Shown here piece by piece: positions 30,229 through 41,895 of a DNA stretch of 64,000 nt; position 1 is the first letter of the stretch; each line of letters starts with the position of its first letter. Where the stretch lies: the NCBI GenBank assembly GCA_977017575.1, contig CDRNVI010000026.1, forward strand, positions 62,001 through 126,000, in the 5' to 3' direction. A model generated the notes under the pieces. The model had not been told where the DNA came from and made no database searches. It saw only the letters and a list, made by a program, of their open reading frames with translations. A program made the translations under genes and the position numbers. This DNA comes from Paramoeba atlantica (lineage: Eukaryota; Discosea).

Positions 30229-30309
30229 GAGGTCAAAAAAAAGGCTGGGGAAACCTTGACCTCCTCCGGCGGGCATTACCGCCAGCAGGGCACCTGCAGT
30301 GAGCCTCAC
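30229..30309 (+). other. Run of four consecutive hairpins, candidate structured RNA
   Basis: Reading along: GAGGTCAA (30,229-30,236) pairs with TTGACCTC (30,256-30,263); GGCGG (30,268-30,272) with CCGCC (30,279-30,283); GCAGG (30,285-30,289) with CCTGC (30,293-30,297); GTGA (30,299-30,302) with TCAC (30,306-30,309). They abut with almost no linker. This could be a small ncRNA or the structured end of a mobile element; no known RNA family recognised. Confidence 0.35.
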
Positions 30310-30526
30310 GGTAAGGACTCATAGTTCCGTACCATTGGTTTTTCACTCGGTAATCCCGACTGCGTTGTCCCCGATATGTATTATTATATTATACTAGTAT
30401 GTATCCGGCTCCGACTGTATCGGGAAACATGATAGCATAAAATTGGTTTCATGTAAAATTAAACAAGGAATCAAAACAATGGGCCGAGAGACATGAATGC
30501 GTTAATATTTCTCTGGTGTTCCACTG

Positions 30527-32154
30527 TTAAATTAACTTAATGCGGTGTTCCCTACTGAAAAGAGTGGTTCCACAATTTTTATATTTTTGCAGAGCTTGCT
30601 GCAGCACAGCAAAGGTCGCTTGCTGCCGAAACTCAAATTCTTTTGTTTGTACCGCTTTCGAACGAGTTCCTGAATCGGCAACGTTTTCTTCAGAGAGAAG
30701 ATCAGCAATAATAAGATGCACACCAGAAACTTTCAGTTTTTGCAATATTAGATTTACAATCTTGTCCACATTCTTGGACACCGAAAACCCCTTTTCGATG
30801 GACCAATCCACACAAGTGTTGTCGACGGCTCCTATGATTGTGATTGGTAGGGCAAATGAGAAACTTTTTTCAAAAGCTATTGCCTCAGCATGTTCGATCT
30901 GCAGCTCCTCCTCAAAAGCATCTCCCAAGTGATGTTGTATTGTTCCATTGTCTTGATAAATGCACGCAGACCACCGAGTCGGCGTTGCATCTGATGCAAA
31001 AAGTACCGAATCTTTGTTAACATGGGTTGCAAAGCTCAATCTATGTGACCACACTACACGTATCGTGGAGATCATCTCCAAGATCATCGCTAAAGGTTCA
31101 TCCAAATTTACTTCTTTTTTGTCCCATTCAGTAATCTGACCAAGGTCACTTTGAATTTTTGTGAATCTTCCTAATATTCGCCGTGAAAGACTCAACAAGA
31201 GGACGGCAAACCGCAGAAATCCAAGAAATCGGAAGTAGACACGGGAGATTGCTTCTATTGGCGCCTGGGCACTCACTTGCCACGCTTTGAGCAGCGAATT
31301 GTCAAACGACCAAGTAAGACCCAAAGGGGTTTGGCGAAGCGCGATACCGCAAAACGTAAATTCAGCGTTATGTTTTTCCGCAGTGATGTACTTCAAGCTT
31401 AGTCTTGCCCTAAGCTCAAAATTACGGATCAGAATATCTTTCCAGCGCATTTGCAGATGGGACGAAACATATAAGCATAGAGAGTCATATACCACAATAA
31501 TTAAACCGCCATCCTGCAGCCGGAGACAGCCTTGCGCTTCAGTCCACTTGACGTCTTCTTCAGGTACGTAAAGCTCCCTGCGTTCCTCAGCAGTAAGATT
31601 AAGGAGGGCACCCCACACTAGGGCTTGGCAAATACCGCATGCCTTTTTGTAGCCCATTGGAAGAACGCATGATTGTAGTATAGTGTCTCCGAACCGAATG
31701 CAACACCGACGGCGCAATTTTTCACGGATCGGTATTTGGTAGTGAGCGTTACGTATATCCAGGTGTACTGCGCGAAGGCGATGGCGAGCAACATCTGTTT
31801 CACGTAGCAACTCAAGAATGCCTCCAACACTCAGAAGAGAAAAGGATACTTCCTTCCTTTGGGATGCATCGTTCAGAGTTCGTAGGTCAATTATAGCCCT
31901 TGCGGAGGAAGTGTCCTTAACGACGCTAAAATAGTTTCCCAATAACCCCTCTTGCCCTTTAGGAAAGTTCATGTATTGTGTGAGAACACCCACTTTCCAT
32001 AGATATCTAATTGGTGTAGCCCACTTTTCGTTGTTACATCTACTGTATATAGTTTAGTTTGTAGCTCTTCGGGGGGCCCATCAGAAGGATGGACATAACA
32101 TGAATCTACAGGATCTTCATTAAGAAGGCGGATAGCAGTGCCTACAACTGGCAT
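30527..32154 (-). mobile_element. Tyrosine-recombinase retroelement (VIPER/DIRS-like), RT-RNase H part, fossil
   Basis: On the minus strand a reverse transcriptase and RNase H region is readable (the longest part at 30,527-31,993), with RT blocks such as RAIIDLRTLND, VHLDIRNAHYQIPI and VLPMGYKKA. This style is that of DIRS/Ngaro/VIPER elements, known from trypanosomes (VIPER). The element looks broken, with at least two breaks, and no terminal repeats were found. Tyrosine-recombinase pieces on the same strand at 37.4-38.4 kb may belong to the same copy, split by later insertions. Moderately old by appearance. Confidence 0.65.
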
Positions 32155-32610
32155 ATCAAGGACTGTTCGCTTGTAGTCAATTGATGAGACAATAAATTTA
32201 CCGCGTCCAACATTGGCTAATTCCGAAAGCGGGGCATCGATGGATGCGCAATACTTCCTTTCCAGAGCACACTTGTATTTTTACAAACTTTTTTCTCTAA
32301 GCTTCCATCGCTAGCTTCATCTTTTTCTTCTTCTATGCCCAGCTCATCAGTGCTTTCCACACCCATGAGATGAATGAAATATGGCATGCGGTACGTTCAG
32401 TATAAGGTGCCGTATGAGAAACTCCTGTGTAAATCCTAAATTCGACTGATGAAATAAGAGTCTTAATCTTCTTTTCTTTTTTCTCTGGATAATGTGCTTT
32501 ACCGCTAAATCCTAGAAAAACATAGACGTAGAACATGGTCTGTAGAAATGTATAAATTATGCATGATTTGTTTTTGGAGAAATAATAATAAAATTTATAT
32601 GTAATAATAT

Positions 32611-32995
32611 ACACGTATGTATGTCACGTGTATGTCACGCGGTCGGTGTCGGGGGCGTTTTTCCAATTGCGACCACCACACGGGTCATGCTCCACTTCCA
32701 AAATCACACGCGCAAACATTCCCTCCACGGCAATGCGCGAACGCAGGAGAACCACGTGCCGCAGCCCACCCGTCAATTCGCCCGCCTCTGCAGGAAAACT
32801 CCGAAGCTGTCGAAGTCTTTCTACAAAGGATGCCGACACTTTCGGGCAATCAACTGTACCAATGTCTGTCCGCGCCTGCCGAAGCAGTCGTCGGCAGACC
32901 GCTCCAAGAGACCTCTCATGACGGTCTCGAGCCTTTTCAATAATTCGATCCTCCTCTTTTTGTTGAGATCCGTGAGATATACTTTAGATATTTAA
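32611..32995. other. GC-rich segment with a minus-strand open frame
   Basis: A sharp GC-rich patch in AT-rich surroundings. On the minus strand the frame is open for about 110 codons ending at 32,624 (ending DPCGGRNWKNAPDTDRVTYT) without a clear start. Composition and phase look coding, but no family is recognised. Probably a fragment of a mobile or displaced gene. Confidence 0.3.
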
Positions 32996-33071
32996 TGGCC
33001 CATGCTACGTTACATATTATATTCACTCAAAATAATAGTTTCGCGTGTTTTCCGTTCCTTTATTTATTCAC

Positions 33072-33377
33072 ATGTTACCAGAGTTTGCGCACACACCTAT
33101 CGAAATGTCTCCTACGCACTCTATACGCACGAAAAATAAAGGTAACCTGATAAATGAAAAGGGGAAACGATCAAGATCCAAGGACAAGCGTGAAAATGCG
33201 AATACGCACAACAACCAAAAAACACGAAAAACTGATGGAAAAAGGAGTACGAATACATATTCACCAGGATTAGCAGAGGTAACTTTAGTAAGAAAGCATC
33301 CACAAAGAAAGCGAGCTAATTGTGAAGAGGAGTGCAAGAGAACTCGAAAGGGGGGGAGCTCTTCATCTAAAACGTGA
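33072..33377 (+). CDS. Doubtful small Lys/Arg-rich frame
   Basis: About 101 codons from ATG 33,072, very rich in Lys, Arg, Asn and Thr (KRSRSKDKRENANTHNNQK). A CT-rich tract with AG lies just upstream. There is no domain and it lies between mobile fragments, so it may be chance. Confidence 0.25.
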   Translation: MLPEFAHTPIEMSPTHSIRTKNKGNLINEKGKRSRSKDKRENANTHNNQKTRKTDGKRSTNTYSPGLAEVTLVRKHPQRKRANCEEECKRTRKGGSSSSKT

Positions 33378-33530
33378 TTTTGGAAGCCCAAAAGTTGAAT
33401 GGAGTATCATTTTATTTATTTTGTTTATTTATTTATTTTTACTTTTATTTTATATTTAATAATGCGATTAATTGGTCTGTTTCAGCAGTTGAAGAGGGGG
33501 TTGTGAGACGAAGGGTTGTTCATATATTTA

Positions 33531-34457
33531 TAAACCCCCCACAGCGAAAAGTCACCCCCCTCTAACTTTTCAGCCAAGTGTCCGTTTGAGCTCATTTTTG
33601 TTGCATTTTGCTGTTCCCAACACAAAGACTATGCGCGTTATAGCATGAAACCAAGGCTCTCAAATGCGTGCATCCGATAGATGGATTATCACTTTCTTCA
33701 CATTTTTCAAAAGGCCAATTTCTCACACTTTAACAAATTATATCTTCTCCTCCCATGAGAATTCTAATTATTTCTGTCCGTTTTTGCTGATTTTTGTTGC
33801 AAACGAGAGATCTCGTTCTCCTAGCAAAGATCTTTGCCGCTATTTTTTAATATTGACCCACTTGTGCCCCCTGGCCACGGAGTGTTTGTTTTCCTAAATT
33901 ATTGTGGTATGACGATGCAAAAAAATCAAACCTAAAAACAATTTTCTTCTTCGGTTTCTAAAATGATCTAAAAATGGTGGGAACGTGTAGATCTCAGAAT
34001 TTTGAACGAGAAAATGATATCTTGACCCCCTTAGGCCCCTTCAAGCAAAAAGTAAAGGGGACAGCTTAAAAAAGTTGATTTATCACCGTTTCAAGAAAGA
34101 ACCAATCAAAGAGAAATATTCCACCACGTGACAAATTGAATGTTTGTTATCTGTTTTTGATCATTTTTGTTGCAATCGAGAGAACTCGTTCCCCTAGCGA
34201 AGATCTGTGACACCATTTTCATGTTGACCCCCTTCCCCCCCTGGTCGAGGAACATGGGATTTTTTGGGTAATATTGGCATGACTATGTAAAAACGTCATT
34301 AAAAAAATGAGTTTTAATTTGTTATCTGTGAAGAGGTCTAAAAACAGCGGGAACGTGCAGATCTCAAAATTTTGAACGAAAAAGTGGTGCCGCAACCCCC
34401 CTAAGCCTCGTTGTACAAAAAAAAGAAGGGGGTGACTTATTCGCTGCGGGGGGTTTA
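33531..34457. mobile_element. Non-autonomous mariner-related element, copy 1
   Basis: About 927 bp bounded by TATA-rich target sequence and inverted ends: TAAACCCCCCACAGCGAAAA on the left, the complement of TTCGCTGCGGGGGGTTTA on the right. It carries no transposase. Internally, a unit of about 368 bp is duplicated (compare 33,788 with 34,156, and the GGGAACGTG.AGATCTCA.AA block near 33,980 and 34,349). It is almost identical to 42,981-43,908 (about six differences noticed), and its ends resemble the mariner remnant at 42,031, which is the likely transposase source. Confidence 0.8.
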
Positions 34458-34699
34458 TATATATATTTATAAATTGTATTTATACGTTATTATTTGTTTT
34501 AGTTGTGTTTCGCCAGCAGATAAGGTGGCCAGGTGTATGGGAGGTGAGTTGGAGGACATTTTCGCCCCTATAGGGCCATTCTCATAAGAAAGTAATGAGG
34601 ATGCACGAGTTCTTGGCTGCAGATGGTCTCTTTGCGCGTAAATTTTATGTGAGTTTACATGGAGAAGTGTTTATGTTTATGGTGTAAATTGTAAACCCC

Positions 34700-37012
34700 C
34701 CAGCTGATACATATGTATCAGTGTCTTTGTTGTTGTTGTGTTGTATGGTGGGTAGCGTATGAACGGGTACCCGAGAAGCTGTTTCCGTTCCCCCCCGAAG
34801 ACGATAGGGTAGTGGTCTGCGGAGGACGTGTCAAAGTTCCAAGGAAGAAGCAGTCTGAGAGGAAGCGTCGGTATTTCTTTCGGAAAGATGCTGAGCGTGG
34901 CAACCTCAGCCAAGAGATTCAAAGCAATTCCAATGCCAGGAACAAGAGTTTGACGATTATGTCACTAAATGTAACAACACTTGACCTTAAAGGGGGTGAC
35001 AATGACCGAAAACAGTGCTTCTTCAGCAGCAATTTTGCATCTCATTAATGAGGTGTACTCCTCTGGTCAAATTCCACTCTCTTGGCAGGAAATTCTACAC
35101 ATTTCGATTCCTAAAAAGGGCGACCTTTCAAGTCTTACGAACTGGCAAGCAATCTGTCTCACGAATCACATCGTAAAAATAATGAATAACATGATACTGA
35201 ATCGCATACAACCGATTATTGAACCAAAACGGAGGAACAACCAATTTGGTTTCCGGCCACTGCGTTCCACGGTTGGTGCCCAGGCGATCCTAACTGAGAT
35301 TATTCAAAAGGCATTAAGGGGACCACAAGGCATTTTTCTTGGGTTCGTAGACTTTAAAGGGGCCTTTCCATCCATATCTCACGGGGCTATTGCAGAATGC
35401 TTGACAGCATTTTCAATCCCGCCTATGTTAAATCGAATGATTTTGGCGACAAACGAATCTCCGACAGGGTATGTGAAAACACAATTTGGCAAAACAGAAA
35501 ACTTTGAAATCGCATCTGGGGTTCTCCAAGGTGATGTTTTGGCACCTTTTATTTTCGTAATGTGTCTCGACAGGATTTTAGAGTTGGCCATGCAAAATCC
35601 AATTTTCGGGTTAACTCTTTTTCGTTCGGGAACAAAAAGCCGTGGAGTTCAACAGTTAAGAATAACGGACGTGGATTATGCCGATGATATTGTGTTCTTT
35701 TCACCTGAAAGAAAGACGCTCCAAGAAATGTTAGTAGCCTTAACGAGAGTTGCAGAACGAGCTGGGCTTAAACTTAACATAGGTCCGTCAAAAACAGCTT
35801 GGATGGTAATCGGAGGACGATTGAACGTATGGACAAATGATACGATTACTCTAGGAAATTACGGCATTGTACCTAGGGCTGACTCATATCGATATCTAGG
35901 CCACATGAAACACTCGCATAAGAATCGAGCCACTTTACAAGACCGTATACAATTAGCTTGGAGAGCATTTCATCGCTTAAAGCCGCTCTGGAGGGAACAT
36001 TTAAGTGTAACGCTCCGCCTGAGAATATTTAATGCTCTTGTAACATCAGTTTTGTCGTACGGTTTAGCCTCTTTGGTTCCGACAGGTGTAGAATTAAAGA
36101 TACTTGACACAGAAGTCAATAAGATGCGCAGAATAGCGACAGGGACGCCGTTGTGGGATGGTTATAGCAAATACCAACATGTGCGCTGTATAGGGGAGAA
36201 CCGAAAGTTTCAACGCTCCTGAGAGTCAACCGCGCTAAACTAGTTGGACACCTTTTGCGGCATGATTCCCCTATTGCGAATGTTGCATTATGGAACATAA
36301 GGGAAGAGGCACGCATACGCTCATTGACTGAAGCTTGTGCCCAGGATCTAGCAATAGATCCAATAGAAATGCACGAACGGGCACTTGATCGATGTTCTTG
36401 GCGTAATCTTATTCAGAATTTGTACCAACGACTAGAACCTATCGCCTATTATAATCCTTTTGATTCAACTAAAAGAATAGCAGAAGTTGCAAAGATTTTG
36501 CAATCGAATCAAAACTCTCTGGAAAAATGGCACGCATTGCAGTTTCAAGAGGAGGGTGAGACACTTTGGCCCCATAACAACTTGCTTCATATATATTGTG
36601 ATGGTTCAGTGAGAAAGCTTTCGAACAATATATTCGCAGGGGCATGTGCTGTAGCCTTCGAAGGAAACGAGATTCTAGCGACTAACGACAAAACGTTGGA
36701 CTCTATTAACGCAACACCAATACGGGCAGAGCTTTCAGCTTTCTTATTGGCATTACCAACTTGTCAAGAGAAGAACGTACCTCCGAGCATACATGGAATT
36801 TCTGGCACAATTACCGTCGCGCATATCAACTGGGTCATTATGATGGACTTGAGAATGCCGATTTGTTGATTCAAATAAACAGTCTAGCACAGGAAATAAA
36901 CAAGAAACATGAAATTCTAGTTGTCAAAGTCAGAGCACATTGTGGTAATTCAAGGAATGAACATGTGGACCAAATTGCAAAGGAAACCAAAGTGCAACAT
37001 CTGAGTCTATAA
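34700..37012 (+). mobile_element. Internally deleted LINE (ingi/I-like): endonuclease start, RT, RNase H
   Basis: A non-LTR retrotransposon remnant. Near 34,947-34,975 a frame reads KSLTIMSLNVTTL, the typical first strand of the AP-type endonuclease, which then stops; most of the endonuclease and the first part of RT are missing. The RT frame 34,981-36,222 has IPKKGDLSSLTNWQAICL, FGFRPLRST, VDFKGAFPSISHGA, GVLQGDVLAPFIF and the active-site YADD. A frameshift near 36,222 is followed by RNase H pieces in two more frames (36,255-36,869 with YCDGSVRKL and RAELSAFLLAL; 36,761-37,012 with NEHVDQIAKET). Close in sequence to the intact LINE at 61.5-64 kb, but a different copy or family. Confidence 0.85.
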
Positions 37013-37437
37013 GCGTCGCGGAGCCCTATATGAATATATGGAGTATCATTCTGGCACAGCAGCACAAAACATCGATGGCTCCGTCAATTTCGTCTGAACG
37101 GCAGCATCCAACAAACATATCGCCTGTGAATATTGCGTGTAAACATCCGTGTAAAGATAAAAGAAGGTGTGGTCATAAGTGTTGCAAGCGACATTTGTGA
37201 ATAGCATTGAAAGGTTATTAATTTAGTGACATAATCGAGGACTCTTAGCCACTTATAACACAGTGGTGTATTATTATTATATTATCATATCTGAGGTGGG
37301 GCGGATTGTCTTCCGGTGCAAGCGGGACCACACCAACTTTAGGTTCCAAAGAGCGTCCTGCATGGCAGGTTCCCAATGTACGCCTAATCTCTCTATGCTA
37401 GGCCTCTTAATACCGAACCCAAGTGGAACCTTGGACG

Positions 37438-38419
37438 TCAGAGTGTCCTGGTGCTCCGCTGTGTGCCGAGCGCCAAGGCAGTAGTTTCCGTCACCCCGGA
37501 ATACCGGAGCAACGTTGCCATCTGTTTGTGCTTTGATAGCTGGATTACATCCTCCATAGTGAGGTTGTTGTGTGCCACTTCTTCCATCATGGCACGCACT
37601 GCGCCATGTTTGAGGCTGTGGGATGAGTATCCCTTGCCCAAATGGTCCCGCAGAAAATTGGTCACTCCCTCCGTAGTAACTCGACTGAAACGTTGGGTTA
37701 ATTGGTGATTCTTCAAGAGTTTGTAAATTTATTCCGTAAATTCGCCCTCGATCACCGTGAAAGAGTCCGGCCGAAACGGCTGCGCTCGGGTAGTCTTCGT
37801 ATGTTGGCCCCAATGGATAACAACCCGGTCCCGCCGAAGGGTAATAACATCTCTGCGCCGCATTTTTGAAACTTCGCCCGCTCTGGAAGCCGTTTTGTAA
37901 GCGACGAGCACTACCAGCATATCGTTTGGCATTAGGGGAATTAACAGCCGGATCTGATCTTTGGAAATTGGGAGTGCTTGTCGGGTCGGTATCGCTGCCC
38001 CGGTCCTGGCGAAAGTTTTGGCTAGAAGTTCCGCATGTGTTGTAGGCTTTTGAGCCTTCGCAAGTACGGAAATTAAGTGTTTCAGGTAAGTGTGCTTGGT
38101 TTGAACGGTGATCCTTAGTCCGGAAATGAATGCGACGACGTTGTCGTCGTCGAACGAAAGATGAGCGGCTCGCATTTGTCGGAGTAATCGTACGCGGGTC
38201 ATCCACGTAGTTCGGGCCCATAAATTTAGAAGATGTTTTTGCATTTCTGTTCTTGTGATTCCCATCTCCGCGAAGACATATCGCACGTCTCTCAAAAACG
38301 CGCATGTTGGTTGTGTGACGGGGGAGTCCCTCAAAACGGTTTGCGGGGTCCGTTTTGGGTGCGAAACAGGGCTGTATGTTTCCTCCGACTGCAGATGTGT
38401 TGACTTTTTTATATTCCAT
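37438..38419 (-). mobile_element. Tyrosine recombinase remnant, likely of a VIPER/DIRS-like element, fossil
   Basis: Minus-strand pieces of a phage-integrase-type recombinase: TASRAGEVSKMRRRDV, HSLKHGAV and LSKHKQMATLLRYSG carry the family Arg, His and Tyr patches. It is broken, with about one or two breaks. It lies upstream (in minus sense) of the RT-RNase H part at 30.5-32.2 kb, the order used by VIPER. The LINE at 34.7-37.0 kb and the 927-bp element at 33.5 kb sit between and could be later insertions. A Crypton-type element is the alternative. Confidence 0.6.
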
Positions 38420-39180
38420 TACTTTATGCGGTTTGTGTGCTCTAGTATTGGAGGCACAAAAACTCTGAATTAGGAGGTGATAGAGATGGAAATGTTTGAT
38501 GTGAAAGTGCTAAGTTTTTTAGCCGACTTTGTCGGTATTTTGGATGGATTGGATGTGTTGACTTGCCTTGCCTTTGACTTGACTTGACTTGATCCAGCGT
38601 TATACGCTTTAAACTTGCTTTTATTATCCGCTGTACATTCTCTTGCTTCTTGCTTTGACTTAAAAAATTCTCTGCTGCTCTTAATTTCTTTGCTGCTTTG
38701 ACTTAAAAAATTCTCACTGCTCTTTTTGCTCCCTAAATTTTCTGTAAACTTGAGAAAGTAATTTCGATTCCGTCTACTGAGCACTCTAGCATACGAAACA
38801 AGGAGGAAGTATTATTACAATCAAATGGTTTCAAGAAAATAAAAGCAAAAAATACTTAACCCACAGTACATTATAGTCAACATTATTTATATTTCATACA
38901 GGTTACTGATCATGATGCGGTAGCGAAATTACTTTAATTTTATTCTTTGTATAGACTGGCTTTTTGCCCGAGGGCGGACTTCTCCGAGTCACTTCCCGCC
39001 AGACCCCCGCAGCGCGAAATCCGATCGCGGTACCTTGGAATTCTGCTCCTGTGTCCCTCGACCGTAATATGCTCATCGTCCTCGGTGACCGCCAGCCCTG
39101 CCGCCAGTCTTGTTGTAATTTATGCTGCTAACGAGCATGTTCGCCAACTGATCCGTTGGGTCCTCGATGCTTCAGAAGAA
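38420..39180. other. Spacer with short direct repeats, no clear gene
   Basis: Contains a direct repeat of TTGACTTAAAAAATTCTC (about 38,657 and 38,697) and a Ser/Lys-rich minus frame at 38,470-38,784 that is simple-sequence in character. From 38,947 the DNA becomes GC-rich with no recognisable product. Confidence 0.4.
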
Positions 39181-39284
39181 GCTGGATGAGTGGTGGTCGT
39201 GCTGGTGTTGGGGTCCTGATTGTCGCGTGAACTATTTTTTGGGAAATCTTTTGGAGGAATCTTTTTGGGGAGTGAAGAACACGG

Positions 39285-39690
39285 GTGCGAATTCGTCGTC
39301 GATGGTGCGTGTTCTGATGTGACTCGGTTCGCTTCTTTGGGATTCGGCGGTGATGATGCGTGTTCTGATCGAGATATGATTCGATTCGATTCGATTCTTG
39401 TATAGAAATCGGGGGCGGTGTCGTAGCGCTTTTGAAGCTAGAGAGTAGCTGGATCCCAGCGCGTGCGTCAGATTGCGTTGCATTATTTGCGAAGTAGATT
39501 TTCCTACGTCGAACGAGGTCTTTGGTCGATGCTACCAACGGATTTGTCTGTTGATGGGGCGGTGATGGGGCTTGAGCCGATTCTTGTGCGGGATTTGGCG
39601 GCAGTGATACGCGTTCTGGCCGCGATGTTGTGACTTGATTGGATTCTTGCGTGGGATTTTGCGGCGGTGCGTGTTCTGGCCGCGGTGTTT
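39285..39690. repeat. Coding-like 60-63-bp repeats, set 1
   Basis: Degenerate tandem units around GCGTGTTCTGGCCGCGGTGT and GATTCTTGTGCGGGATTTTG. The same unit recurs at 44,119-44,335. On the minus strand they translate to a ~20-residue repeat (QVTTPRPEHAPPQNPAQESD-like in set 2). The left part (39,285-39,410) is more diverged and ends in a (GATTC)n run. Confidence 0.75.
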
Positions 39691-39719
39691 TTATTTTTTA
39701 TTTTTTTGGTACATGGAGA

Positions 39720-40375
39720 AAATCTTTGCCACAACCGCCTCGACCGCCACCCGGTGTCCAACCGGCAGGCCTTTCTTGGTCGAGTGAGCTGGCCACCTTC
39801 CAGTGGCAAGATGAATGGGTGTTTCCACCCACGCACCTCAGGGGAGACACCTCATTACAGGGTAGTGCGAGACTTGCATACCAGAGTTTTGTTGAATCTC
39901 GGATTGCGTCAGAGACTCTGGTAGCTCACTCGCTAAAAACTCCACTGCTCCGGATAGTTAGTCCAGGAGCGCTCCTAGCGTGGAGAAACGAAGGACCTAG
40001 CCTAGAAAAAAGGATCTAGTCCCTTCGCCTCTCCGGGAGATGGGGAGGGATAAAACCTCAGCTAGCACCAATGCCGTTCCACCTCCACCGAGGGGGTAGG
40101 GTTAGCGCGCTCGCTAACAACACACATGCCTCGGCAACGGGATGCTACCCCGTCTATGCCCCGGAACGCGGTTAACGACGCCGCGAACAAGGGTTGAACA
40201 GGAATAGGAACGGACACATTCCTTCCTGCCAGCTCGGAAACCCTTACGTCGGAAGGCTGGGGTCGCCACGCCCCATCACCGGCAACGTTCCAATGCCGGG
40301 CTCCTGACCTCATCTTCCCCTTCTGACGCACCCAAAAGGATATGCCGTGGCAATGACGATCCAGTTAGGATAAAC
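39720..40375. other. GC-rich, hairpin-rich segment upstream of a CRE-like tail
   Basis: No credible protein. Several neighbouring stem-loops are visible: GTTAGCG-CGCT-CGCTAAC (40,100-40,117), AGGAAT...ATTCCT (about 40,200-40,226) and CCGGCA...TGCCGG (about 40,278-40,298). It ends in AAACAAAAAGGGG, a word also found beside the CRE-like pieces at 41.1 and 44.1 kb. It could be an untranslated part of that LINE family or a structured RNA. Confidence 0.4.
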
Positions 40376-40388
40376 AAAAAGGGGTGTA

Positions 40389-40700
40389 TTGCCGCTTGCA
40401 CGTGTTCTGGGCGTCCAGCAAAGCCCTGTTAGTGCTGTAGAAAGAAAACATCGGAAATACGTTGTAGAGAAAGGATTAGAACCAGAGTATTTTCGTTGCA
40501 TCGCTTTAACGGATTGTGGAATGTTACATGAAGATGCCAAGGTCTTGATCAAAGCCCTTGCAAAACGAGCGGATTCTGACCCAAAAGTTATACTTGAAGC
40601 TTTTCAATTGGAAAATGAAAAGTTTGCGGCTTACACTATCGTATCGCAATTGTGGAACCACATACAGGGAGAAAAATGGCTAGGTGGCATAAGCCTTTGA
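40389..40700 (+). mobile_element. CRE-like LINE 3' tail, fragment 1
   Basis: A ~100-codon frame (ERKHRKYVVEKGLEPEYFRC and on) that parallels the end of fragment 2 (KRKHDTYVATNKIAKEKFRC, then LLMALADAG against LIKALAKRA). It therefore corresponds to the region after the restriction-like endonuclease of a CRE/R2-type LINE. There is no RT and no ATG. Confidence 0.55.
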
Positions 40701-40750
40701 AGCCAAATAATCTTCTAGTCTCCAAAGTCAAGTCTATCTCGTATTATTCA

Positions 40751-40808
40751 ACATGGGCACAGATACAGGACCCAACAACAACAACAACATGGGCACAGAT
40801 ACAGGACA
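40751..40808. repeat. (CAA)n run flanked by a 20-bp direct duplication
   Basis: ACATGGGCACAGATACAGGA occurs at about 40,751-40,770 and 40,788-40,807, separated only by CCCAACAACAACAACA. This looks like a target-site duplication around a LINE insertion truncated down to its (CAA)n tail. Confidence 0.6.
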
Positions 40809-41355
40809 CTAAACTCTGAGGGCTATTAAAAGGACAAAATTCCTTTTTGTTTAAGAAAGAAAGGTATTTTCTTTAGAAATAGATTTTTATATGAGGAAAA
40901 TCCATATGAAAAGTGGGTAGGCTTCCGGTGGGCCTAGGAGGGTGCACACCAAAAAAAAATTATATCTACGTATAAATATACATCATCATCATACGATAAT
41001 GAGAACTTGTGAAAGTAATTGAAGCATTTATATGTAGAATAAGAAGTATGCATGCTGATCGAATTATTTATGATTAATTATGCAGTGTGATTTCAAAAGA
41101 CCTTTCCATTCACGCTCTTCCTCAAAAACCCCCTTTTTGTTTAATACCCCCTTTATATACCCGTGTGGGATGCTAATCCCCAAGTGGGACGTACGAAACC
41201 ATGTAGTCCTTAAATAAAAAACCAAGCATCAAATAGCTCCTCATCAAACGATTCTTGCTTCTCTTTCTTTGCACCAGCCGTCGGGGAGTAAACATTAAAT
41301 ATACACGCCTTCATCTTTCCAATATGCATTGCTCCTTTCATAATGCGATCATTGA

Positions 41356-41895
41356 TCTTTTCAACACCTTTCAAGCTTAAAAGCTGGCATTCCTTGTGAG
41401 AAGGAACCGCGCCTATATTCAACGTATCGGTGCACGCAATGCAATGAAGTAGTCGGGCCAGAATACAGGCAGACACATAGTAAAGTGTGCGGAGGGAAAT
41501 CTTTTCGGCGCTCTGGACCAGATCTCGTAATTTACTGGAATGATGGAGAAATATATTACGATTTCACCGTGGTACATGAATTAGCGCCTTCAAATTTGGG
41601 AACGAAATGCAATAAGCTATTCCGGGACGCCATCAAACGAAAACACGATACTTATGTCGCAACAAATAAAATCGCGAAAGAAAAATTCAGATGTATTCCC
41701 ATCCTCTATGGTGGATCCCTCCATTTCAATACGAAGTCGCTGTTAATGGCCCTCGCAGATGCGGGCAGCGTACCTCGACAGCAGCTTCAGCTTGAGCTAC
41801 AACTTTTGCTACAGGAGCAAAATGGTGCCATACTATATTCACAACTTCGGAATTACCTTGAGAAGGACAAGGGGGCACTCCAGTTCGCTATATAA
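41356..41895 (+). mobile_element. CRE-like LINE 3' part with CCHC knuckle and restriction-like endonuclease, fragment 2
   Basis: The frame is open from 41,356 to 41,895. It shows a zinc knuckle RCTQCNEVVGPEYRQTHSKVC (CX2C...HX3C) directly followed by a PD-(D/E)XK-type endonuclease centre: GPDLVIYW, then IYYDFTVVHEL. This order is the C-terminal architecture of site-specific LINEs such as R2 and the trypanosomatid CRE/SLACS/CZAR, which cut the spliced-leader RNA gene. The RT is absent, so it is a 5'-truncated copy. No ATG is expected. Confidence 0.75.

Noticed and set aside
33664-33897. A 77-codon frame repeated identically at 43,114-43,347
   Set aside because: It is identical only because both lie inside copies of the same non-autonomous element; no coding likeness.
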